In this document: positions 1-5,244 of the stretch, in pieces
Numbering within the stretch: the stretch's first letter is position 1
Layout: every line of letters begins with the position of its first letter
From: Flavobacterium sp.
Lineage (GTDB): Bacteria > Bacteroidota > Bacteroidia > Flavobacteriales > Flavobacteriaceae
Assembly: GCA_017989775.1 (NCBI GenBank)
Contig: JAGNPF010000044.1
Location: 1 to 8,741, forward strand
DNA: 8,741 nt
Direction of reading: 5' to 3'
Made by a program: the position numbers and the translations under genes
Notes under the pieces: model-generated
Seen by the model: only the letters and a program-made list of their open reading frames with translations
Told to the model about the DNA's origin: nothing
The model's database searches: none

Positions 1-1
1 G

Positions 2-166
2 AACCAACTGATTTTTGCAGTCCTAATTCCTTATTTCGAAGACTTAAAAACACCCCAAATGAGTGGAGTCTTCAAACAACAAATAGACCCTGAAGCTTTA
101 TTTTCAACCGAACAAGGCTATCCTGATTTATGCCCGAAAAAAGGCATACTGGACGATGTTTTTTGA
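2..166 (+). CDS. 3' end of an unrecognised protein gene (partial)
   Basis: An open frame enters from the left edge and runs about 54 codons to a TGA at 164-166. The translated tail contains the stretches LIFAVLIPYFEDLKTPQ and CPKKGILDDVF. It reads like the soluble C-terminus of a globular protein: mixed hydrophobic and charged residues, no membrane segment and no low complexity. I do not recognise the family and assign no function. The start and most of the gene lie outside the window. Codon use resembles the neighbouring genes, and no other frame is open across this segment, so it is probably a real coding tail. No strong terminator follows the stop codon; the next gene starts 170 bases downstream behind its own -7 element. 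Confidence 0.6.
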   Translation, partial: NQLIFAVLIPYFEDLKTPQMSGVFKQQIDPEALFSTEQGYPDLCPKKGILDDVF

Positions 167-291
167 AAAACAATTGACTATTTAAGCCCTTTGTTTTACT
201 GATACACAAGTCCAAAAAAAAGAGAACATGGCAAATGAATATTATTTTTCAAAAAAAATATAAAAAAATATTTTACCTATTAAAAAATTTA

Positions 292-299
292 TATCTTTG
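292..299 (+). promoter_or_regulatory. Bacteroidetes -7 promoter element for the small lipoprotein gene
   Basis: TATCTTTG matches the Bacteroidetes sigma-A -7 consensus TAnnTTTG. It lies 37 bases upstream of the ATG at 337, in very AT-rich DNA. A TTTT at 271-274 sits 17 bases upstream and is only a weak match to the -33 TTTG. Transcription would start near 305, leaving a leader of about 30 bases. Confidence 0.55.
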
Positions 300-336
300 C
301 CCCGAATTAATAATTAACCTTTTATAATTAAGTAAG

Positions 337-540
337 ATGAAAAAAGTACTTTTAAGTTTAGCCGTTGTTGCTGTTTTGACTGTTGTATCATGTAAAAAAG
401 CTGAAGAAGCTCCTGCTGCTGAAGCTGTAGACACTACTGCTGTTGCTGTAGATACTGCTGCTGTTGCTGTTGACACTGCTGCTGTTGCTGCTGATACTAC
501 TGCTACTGCTCCAGCCACTGAAGCTGCACCTGCTAAGTAA
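337..540 (+). CDS. Small Ala/Thr/Val-rich lipoprotein with heptad repeats
   Basis: This 67-residue product begins with a lipoprotein signal peptide: MKK, a hydrophobic stretch (residues 4-17) and the lipobox Val-Val-Ser-Cys with the lipidated cysteine at C19. Signal peptidase II should cleave before C19, anchoring the mature 49-residue chain in the envelope. After C19 come two lysines and two glutamates (K20, K21, E23, E24). This is only loosely like the Lys-plus-acidic surface export signal known in Flavobacteriia, so surface display is uncertain. Residues 30-57 are four seven-residue units of the form A-V-D-T-x-A-V, and the tail is rich in Ala, Pro and Glu, so the mature chain is probably unstructured. 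The gene is monocistronic, with its own -7 element and a strong terminator. Its function is unknown. Start choice is clear: the signal peptide begins at this ATG. Confidence 0.85.
   Translation: MKKVLLSLAVVAVLTVVSCKKAEEAPAAEAVDTTAVAVDTAAVAVDTAAVAADTTATAPATEAAPAK
424..507 (+). repeat. Four tandem 21-bp units within the lipoprotein gene
   Basis: Four consecutive 21-base units, at 424-444, 445-465, 466-486 and 487-507, encode heptads AVDTTAV, AVDTAAV, AVDTAAV and AADTTAT. The middle two differ at only two third-codon positions. The period is a multiple of three, so copy-number change would lengthen or shorten the protein without a frameshift. Confidence 0.85.
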
Positions 541-561
541 TTCTAAATTACAGAAAAAAAT

Positions 562-589
562 AAGCTACGCATTGCGTGGCTTTTTTTTT
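562..589 (+). terminator. Rho-independent terminator of the lipoprotein gene
   Basis: A 9-bp stem (562-570 with 574-582, one G-T wobble) closes a three-base ATT loop, and a run of nine T begins at 581. It starts 22 bases after the lipoprotein stop codon and faces the right way. Confidence 0.9.
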
Positions 590-594
590 ATGAT

Positions 595-645
595 TGTTTG
601 AACCAAATTTCAAACAAACTCTTCAAACAACAATCTGTTTGTTTG
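595..645. repeat. Overlapping short inverted repeats (TGTTTGAA/TTCAAACA family)
   Basis: TGTTTGAA at 595-602 can pair with TTCAAACA at 609-616 (six-base loop) or with a second copy at 622-629. CAAACAAAC at 611-619 can pair with GTTTGTTTG at 637-645. The pairings share bases 611-616 and so exclude each other. The sequence is simple, so chance is possible. Confidence 0.4.
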
Positions 646-655
646 CAGAAAAAAC

Positions 656-693
656 AAAAAGCCATACACCGGAAAGTGTTATGGCTTTTTTTT
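656..693 (+). terminator. Second hairpin with T run, probable terminator
   Basis: The arm at 656-669 (AAAAAGCCATACAC) pairs with 676-690 with one bulged base around a CGGAAA loop, and a T run follows to 693. The A-rich left flank would also give a partial U run on the minus strand, so it may act in both directions. It lies about 115 bases past the lipoprotein stop, and no gene directly before it explains it except read-through. Confidence 0.6.
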
Positions 694-819
694 GACTCAC
701 CAACAACAACATCTTAGCTCAACCCAAACCAGCACTTCCCACAAAGCAATCCTCCAACAATCAACCCACAAACACATTGCGGAAATCGCGAATTCAAAAC
801 AAAAAGCCTCTTAAAACAA

Positions 820-858
820 AAAACCGCAAAGAATTAAAAATTAATTCTTTACGGTTTT
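820..858 (-). terminator. Terminator of the tRNA-Gly/tRNA-Leu unit
   Basis: An 18-base arm (820-837) pairs with 841-858 with a single mismatch and a three-base loop. Read on the minus strand, the hairpin lies just beyond the 3' end of tRNA-Leu (865) and is followed by a T-rich run, as expected for the end of the tRNA transcript. Confidence 0.85.
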
Positions 859-864
859 CTCTAG

Positions 865-950
865 TACTCAGAGCGGGACTTGAACCCGCACGAACATTGC
901 TGTTCACTGGATTTTAAGTCCAGCGTGTCTACCAATTTCACCATCCGAGC
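865..950 (-). tRNA. tRNA-Leu (anticodon UAA)
   Basis: The minus strand folds as an 86-base class II tRNA. The acceptor stem is GCTCGGA with TCTGAGT (two G-U pairs), and A is the discriminator base. The anticodon stem is CTGGA/TCCAG around a loop with TAA. A long variable arm has stem GAACA/TGTTC, and the T arm is GCGGG-TTCAAGT-CCCGC. The long variable arm and the anticodon identify leucine. CCA is not encoded. It lies 115 bases downstream of tRNA-Gly on the same strand, probably in one transcript, with a hairpin terminator directly after it. Confidence 0.96.
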
Positions 951-1065
951 ATTCACTTTGGATGTTACATTTAATTTATCAAAAAACTAAACAAGACAAC
1001 ACCTTCTGGACATTTCACTTCCTATGAAGACAGTAATAAATCACGACTTCGAAAGTATGGTTTTG

Positions 1066-1138
1066 AGCGAAAAACGGGGCTCGAACCCGCGACCTCGACC
1101 TTGGCAAGGTCGCGCTCTACCAACTGAGCTATTTTCGC
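1066..1138 (-). tRNA. tRNA-Gly (anticodon GCC)
   Basis: The minus strand gives a 73-base cloverleaf. The acceptor stem is GCGAAAA with TTTTCGC, with T as the discriminator base. The D stem is GCTC/GAGC, the anticodon stem CGACC/GGTCG around TTGCCAA (anticodon GCC), and the T loop is TTCGAGC. CCA is not encoded. A Bacteroidetes-type promoter lies upstream (1186-1216), making this the first gene of a two-tRNA unit with tRNA-Leu. Confidence 0.96.
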
Positions 1139-1185
1139 ATTTTTTATTTCAAAAGAACCGCAACACTTGTTCTGTATTGCGGATG

Positions 1186-1216
1186 CAAATTTAATACATT
1201 TATTCAATTACACAAG
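1186..1216 (-). promoter_or_regulatory. Promoter of the tRNA-Gly/tRNA-Leu unit
   Basis: On the minus strand CTTG (1216-1213) is followed after exactly 19 bases by TAAATTTG (1193-1186), matching the TTTG-N19-TAnnTTTG pattern of Bacteroidetes housekeeping promoters with one mismatch. The predicted start is near 1180, about 40 bases before the mature 5' end of tRNA-Gly. The leader opens with an inverted repeat: CCGCAA at 1158-1163 and TTGCGG at 1177-1182. Confidence 0.65.
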
Positions 1217-1283
1217 TCTTTTTTGCAAAAAATATACAGACAAAACATAACCTTCTGACAATCTAAAATTTAAAATCTTAAAA

Positions 1284-3890
1284 TTATTTTTTGGTCAGCA
1301 TTCTTTTGATTTCATTGAGCTTCATCAAGGCTTCCATTGGCGTAATGGTGTTAATATCCAGACTTAAAATCTCCTCTTTTATTTCTTCCAACAAAGGGTC
1401 GTCCAGATTAAAGAAACTCATCTGCATTTCGTCCTTGGCCGATTTGATTCCGTTCAAGGCTTCATTGGAATGGTCTTTCTCCAATTTTTTCAAAAGTTTT
1501 TGTGCTTTCAAAATCACGATTTGTGGCATTCCTGCCATTTTTGCCACGTGAATTCCAAAACTATGAGCACTTCCTCCTTTTACCAATTTTCGAATAAAAA
1601 GCACGGTATCTTTCAATTCCTTGACCGAAACATTGTAATTCTGGATTCTCGGCAAAGATTCGTTCATTTGATTCAGCTCGTGATAATGCGTTGCAAAAAG
1701 CGTTTTGGGTCTGGCTGGATGCTCGTGCAAAAACTCGGCGATAGCCCAGGCGATGGAAATTCCGTCATAGGTACTGGTTCCCCTCCCAATTTCGTCCAAA
1801 AGCACCAAACTTCTATCCGAAATATTGTTCAAAATGGAAGCCGTTTCATTCATTTCGACCATAAAAGTGGATTCACCCATCGAAATATTGTCCGAAGCTC
1901 CTACCCTGGTAAATATTTTGTCAATTATCCCCATTCGAACACTATCTGCGGGAACAAAACTCCCCATCTGAGCCAAGAGTACAATCAAGGCGGTTTGACG
2001 CAAAATAGCCGATTTACCCGACATATTGGGACCTGTAATCATTATCAACTGTTGCGTTTCCCTATCCAAGAAAACGTCATTGGCAATATAAGGAACTCCA
2101 ACCGGCAATTGTTTTTCGATAACGGGATGTCTTCCGTTTTTGATTTCCAGTTCGAAGGTTTCGTCGAGTTCGGGGCAAACGTATTTATTTTCGATGGCCA
2201 ATTGCGTAAAGGAACACAAACAATCCAATTGCGCCACCAAATTGGCATTCATTTGAACCGGTTTGATGTAAAGTGCAATCCAACTCACCAATTGTTCGAA
2301 CAACTCTAATTCTATTTTATAAATTTTCTCTTCGGCTCCAAGGATTTTGGTTTCGTATTCTTTCAATTCCTCGGTGATATAGCGTTCGGCATTGACCAAA
2401 GTTTGTTTCCGAATCCATTCTGCCGGCACTTTGTCTTTGTGCGTATTTCGAACTTCGATATAATAACCAAACACATTGTTGAAGGAAATTTTCAAGGACG
2501 AAATTCCCGTTCTTTCGGATTCTCTTTTTTCGATTCCTTCCAAGAATTCTTTACCCGAAGTAGAAATGGCTCGCAAATCGTCCAGTTCTTCATTAACACC
2601 TTTGGCAATCGCATTTCCTTTGGCAATCGCCACGGGCGCATCCTGATTCAAGACTGTTTTTATTTTTTCACGCAATAAATCGCAACTGTGCAGGCTGTCG
2701 CCAATGACTTTCACGGCTTCTTGCGGACTTTGCAAGGCCAAGGTTTTTATCGGAATGATGGCATCCAATGATTCTTTTAAATACACCACTTCGCGTGGCG
2801 ACACTTTTCCGGCTGCAATTTTCGAAATCAAACGCTCCAAATCCGAAATTTGCTTGATTTGCGTTTGAATGTTCTTCAACACTTCCTGATGCTCTTTTAA
2901 ATAAGCCACCACCTGATGACGGCTGCTTATTTTAGCAGCATCTTTCAACGGCAAAGCCAACCATCGTTTGAGCAAACGCCCACCCATTGGCGAAAGCGTT
3001 TTATCCATCACATCCAAAAGCGTCACCGCATTGGGATTGTAACTGTGATACAATTCGAGGTTGCGAATCGTGAATCGATCCATCCAAACGTAAGCATCTT
3101 CAGCGATACGTTGAATGGAAGTGATGTGCTGTACTTTGTTGTGCTGGGTTTCGGACAAATAATATAAAATCGCTCCCGAAGCAATAATTCCTTCCTTCAA
3201 TTCTTCGACTCCAAAACCTTTCAGGGAAATCACCTGAAAATGTTTGGTCAAGGTTTCGAAAGCATAATCTTCTTTGTACATCCAGTCTTCGAGATAAAAA
3301 CTGTGGTAATCATCCCCGAAAGTTTCCCGGAAATCATTTTTATTGTTTTTAGGAACCAGTACCTCGCTCGGACTGAAATTCTGCAATAACTTGTCTATAT
3401 ATTCGGCATTGCCTTGAGCAGTAAGAAATTCGCCTGTGGACACATCCAAAAATGAAATCCCAATCAATTTATTGGAAAAATAAACCGAGGCCAAGAAATT
3501 ATTCGATTTGGATTGCAATACCTCGTCGTTCATCGAAACACCAGGAGTCACCAATTCGGTAACGCCACGCTTTACGATGGTTTTGGTCATTTTTGGATCT
3601 TCGAGTTGGTCGCAAATTGCCACACGAAGCCCGGCTTTAACCAATTTAGGCAAATACGTATTGATGGAATGATGCGGAAAACCTGCCAAAGCCGTTTCAG
3701 TCTCTGAACCCGCACCACGTTTGGTCAAGGTTATGCCTAAAATTTTGGAAGCACGAATAGCGTCTTCGCCAAATGTTTCATAAAAATCTCCCACCCTAAA
3801 CAACAAACAAGCATCGGGATATTTCCTTTTGATTTCGTTGTATTGCTTCATTAAAGGTGTTTCCTTGACCACTTTTTCTTTTGACGACAA
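1284..3890 (-). CDS. mutS: DNA mismatch repair protein MutS
   Basis: The 868-residue product is a full-length MutS, which as a dimer recognises base mismatches and small loops on DNA and recruits MutL. The mismatch-reading Phe-x-Glu motif is present (F36, E38 in [11 protein letters not shown]). Connector and lever/clamp domains occupy roughly residues 130-560. The C-terminal ATPase has Walker A GPNMSGKS (620-627), Walker B with D699-E700 followed by the [10 protein letters not shown] signature, and the ATHYHEL segment (733-739). Residues 823-827 (QMSFF) look like a beta-clamp binding motif. No domain is missing. The start is TTG at 3890-3888. The frame is closed upstream by a TAA at 3929-3927 with no ATG in between, and the next ATG is Met14, which would still retain the Phe-x-Glu motif. 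The gene diverges from the DUF1573 gene and is transcribed toward the tRNAs. No strong terminator is visible after its stop. Confidence 0.98.
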   Translation of the reverse strand: MSSKEKVVKETPLMKQYNEIKRKYPDACLLFRVGDFYETFGEDAIRASKILGITLTKRGAGSETETALAGFPHHSINTYLPKLVKAGLRVAICDQLEDPKMTKTIVKRGVTELVTPGVSMNDEVLQSKSNNFLASVYFSNKLIGISFLDVSTGEFLTAQGNAEYIDKLLQNFSPSEVLVPKNNKNDFRETFGDDYHSFYLEDWMYKEDYAFETLTKHFQVISLKGFGVEELKEGIIASGAILYYLSETQHNKVQHITSIQRIAEDAYVWMDRFTIRNLELYHSYNPNAVTLLDVMDKTLSPMGGRLLKRWLALPLKDAAKISSRHQVVAYLKEHQEVLKNIQTQIKQISDLERLISKIAAGKVSPREVVYLKESLDAIIPIKTLALQSPQEAVKVIGDSLHSCDLLREKIKTVLNQDAPVAIAKGNAIAKGVNEELDDLRAISTSGKEFLEGIEKRESERTGISSLKISFNNVFGYYIEVRNTHKDKVPAEWIRKQTLVNAERYITEELKEYETKILGAEEKIYKIELELFEQLVSWIALYIKPVQMNANLVAQLDCLCSFTQLAIENKYVCPELDETFELEIKNGRHPVIEKQLPVGVPYIANDVFLDRETQQLIMITGPNMSGKSAILRQTALIVLLAQMGSFVPADSVRMGIIDKIFTRVGASDNISMGESTFMVEMNETASILNNISDRSLVLLDEIGRGTSTYDGISIAWAIAEFLHEHPARPKTLFATHYHELNQMNESLPRIQNYNVSVKELKDTVLFIRKLVKGGSAHSFGIHVAKMAGMPQIVILKAQKLLKKLEKDHSNEALNGIKSAKDEMQMSFFNLDDPLLEEIKEEILSLDINTITPMEALMKLNEIKRMLTKK

Positions 3891-3921
3891 AATGCTATTT
3901 TTTTTAAAATTTAACAGAAAG

Positions 3922-3952
3922 CGAATTTATAGATTTTATGGCGAATAACGAA
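3922..3952 (-). promoter_or_regulatory. Possible mutS promoter
   Basis: On the minus strand TTCG (3952-3949), 19 bases of spacer, then TAAATTCG (3929-3922). Spacing fits the Bacteroidetes consensus, but both boxes carry the same T-to-C change. The predicted transcript would start near 3916, about 25 bases before the TTG start codon. Confidence 0.35.
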
Positions 3953-4012
3953 CAGTCTAGAAATTTAAAATATATTTAAGATAATTTTAGTAATGGGTTT
4001 CGAATTTTTCTA

Positions 4013-4020
4013 TAAATTTG
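4013..4020 (+). promoter_or_regulatory. -7 promoter element of the DUF1573 gene
   Basis: TAAATTTG matches TAnnTTTG exactly and lies 27 bases before the ATG at 4048. No good -33 box is seen at the usual spacing. The element overlaps an in-frame TTG (4018-4020), which argues against a longer protein starting at that TTG. Confidence 0.55.
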
Positions 4021-4047
4021 TCTCTCCAATTTCAAACAACACTTACA

Positions 4048-4527
4048 ATGAAAAAAATTATTACACTATCAATAGCACTGTTGGCGTTTACTTTTTCCAA
4101 TGCCCAAGAAACAACAAAAAAAACAACTGCAAAAAAAGCAACTGTAAAAACAACCACAAAAACAGCTACACCTGCTTTGCCTAAAGTAGAAGGAGCTGGA
4201 ATGGCTTTTGTAACCGAAACCATTGATTATGGCACTATTGCTGCAAATTCTGATGGAAAACGAGAATTTGTTTTTACCAACAATGGAAACAAACCGTTAA
4301 TCATAACTAATGCCACTGGTTCTTGTGGTTGTACTGTTCCAACTTATTCAAAAGAGCCAATTGCTCCTGGAGCCAAAGGAGTGATTGGAGTAAAATATGA
4401 CACTTCAAGAGCTGGACAACCTTTCAGCAAAACGGTAACCATTACCTCAAATGCAGCTGGAAGCCCTTCAAAAGTACTTACTATCAAAGGTACTGTATTA
4501 GCAGCTGCTCCAGCAACAAAAAGCTAA
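4048..4527 (+). CDS. Secreted DUF1573 domain protein
   Basis: This 159-residue protein starts with a Sec signal peptide (residues 1-20, ending Asn-Ala-Gln, a typical Bacteroidetes signal peptidase I site). A Lys/Thr/Ala-rich linker follows (about 21-46, eight lysines and no acidic residue after E21). Residues 53-151 form a DUF1573 domain, an Ig/ASH-like beta sandwich common in Bacteroidetes periplasmic proteins. The family hallmark G-S-C-G-C-T (G91, C93, C95) and the preceding TNNGNKPLII strand are clear. The two cysteines are close enough for a redox or structural role, but none is established here. The molecular function of the family is unknown. The start at ATG 4048 is chosen because the signal peptide begins there; an in-frame TTG at 4018 would add ten residues before it and falls inside the -7 element. 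The gene has its own terminator. Confidence 0.92.
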   Translation: MKKIITLSIALLAFTFSNAQETTKKTTAKKATVKTTTKTATPALPKVEGAGMAFVTETIDYGTIAANSDGKREFVFTNNGNKPLIITNATGSCGCTVPTYSKEPIAPGAKGVIGVKYDTSRAGQPFSKTVTITSNAAGSPSKVLTIKGTVLAAAPATKS

Positions 4528-4548
4528 ATTTAAAATTATATAATAAAC

Positions 4549-4579
4549 AAAAGCTTCCTTAATCTTGGAGGCTTTTTTT
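4549..4579 (+). terminator. Rho-independent terminator of the DUF1573 gene
   Basis: A 10-bp stem (4549-4558 with 4567-4576, one wobble pair) closes an eight-base loop, and a seven-T run spans 4573-4579. It lies 21 bases after the stop codon and ends 24 bases before the next ATG, so the methyltransferase gene needs its own start or read-through. Confidence 0.85.
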
Positions 4580-4603
4580 ATTTAAACTCACATCCAAAAA
4601 CTT

Positions 4604-5140
4604 ATGAGAAAGCTAGAAAACAGTGAACTCGACCGAAAATCCATTGAAGATTTCAAGCAATCCGAAAAAACACCCATCATCATCATCCTGGATGACATTC
4701 GCAGTTTGCACAATATTGGCTCGGTTTTTAGAACAGCAGATGCTTTTTTGATTGAAAAAATATATTTGTGCGGGATTACCGCCACGCCTCCCAACAAGGA
4801 AATTCACAAAACAGCCCTCGGTGCCACCGAAACCGTGGCTTGGGAACACACCAAAGACGTTCTCGAAGTTATCCGAAACCTGAAAAACGAAAAAACAACG
4901 GTACTCGCCATCGAACAAGTGGAAAGTGCTGTTTTTCTTCAAGATTTTGCAATCGAAGAAGACAAAAAATACGCCTTGGTTTTCGGAAATGAAGTTTACG
5001 GCGTATCTCAAGAAGCGGTTGAATTGTGCGATGGATGTATCGAAATTCCGCAATTAGGCACCAAGCATTCGTTAAATATTTCGGTAAGTACCGGAATCGT
5101 GGTTTGGGATTTGTTCAAAAAAATGAAATGGCCCAAATAA
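4604..5140 (+). CDS. SpoU/TrmH-family RNA methyltransferase
   Basis: The 178-residue protein is a single SPOUT (knotted) methyltransferase domain that moves a methyl group from S-adenosylmethionine to an RNA ribose 2'-OH. The three family motifs are present. Motif 1 is HNIGSVFRTADAF, with N37 and the conserved arginine R43. Motif 2 is ALVFGNEVYGVS, with G128-N129-E130. Motif 3 is SLNISVSTGIVVW, with N158 and S160. There is no extra N-terminal RNA-binding domain, as in short TrmH/TrmL-like members. Whether the substrate is tRNA (position 18 or 34) or rRNA cannot be told from sequence alone. ATG 4604 gives the expected short N-terminus. No clear -7 element is visible in the 24 bases after the upstream terminator. 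The gene is followed by 104 AT-rich bases before the adhesin gene. Confidence 0.93.
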   Translation: MRKLENSELDRKSIEDFKQSEKTPIIIILDDIRSLHNIGSVFRTADAFLIEKIYLCGITATPPNKEIHKTALGATETVAWEHTKDVLEVIRNLKNEKTTVLAIEQVESAVFLQDFAIEEDKKYALVFGNEVYGVSQEAVELCDGCIEIPQLGTKHSLNISVSTGIVVWDLFKKMKWPK

Positions 5141-5244
5141 ACATTTACACCAAAGAACAATGCTTCCATAAATTAAAAAATTAGATATTCTGTAAAAAAA
5201 ATTAGATTTATTATTATTTTCAAAAAAATTAATACTTTTATAAA

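Larger units (their letters stand above)
541..864. other. Gene-free stretch between the lipoprotein and tRNA-Leu
   Basis: No credible coding frame is seen on either strand. The stretch holds the lipoprotein terminator (562-589), a cluster of short TTCAAACA-type inverted repeats (595-645), a second hairpin with a T run (656-693), and the terminator of the minus-strand tRNA unit (820-858). I see nothing recognisable in 694-819, an A- and C-rich segment. Confidence 0.7.

Noticed and set aside
273..518. Minus-strand open frame opposite the lipoprotein gene
   Set aside because: It is a mirror of the GC-richer 21-bp repeats; its Ala/Val/Ser/Thr composition follows from the repeat, and the plus strand has a signal peptide, promoter and terminator.
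69..633. 14-base direct repeat (TCTTCAAACAACAA) at 69-82 and 620-633
   Set aside because: The sequence is simple and A-rich, and one copy lies in coding sequence; no element is bounded by the copies, so probably chance.
1022..1207. Minus-strand open frame of 61 codons over tRNA-Gly
   Set aside because: It is the tRNA-Gly gene read as protein (IAQLVER...GSSPVF, a well-known tRNA artefact).
1003..1262. Similar CCTTCTG(G)ACA strings near 1003 and 1251
   Set aside because: Too short and imperfect to support an attachment site or repeat around the tRNA genes.
1470..2309. Plus-strand open frame of 279 codons inside mutS
   Set aside because: It lies fully antisense to conserved MutS ATPase motifs and resembles no protein; a shadow of the biased codon use.
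4018..4047. Longer start (TTG) for the DUF1573 protein
   Set aside because: It would place ten residues before the signal peptide and overlaps the -7 element; ATG 4048 fits better.
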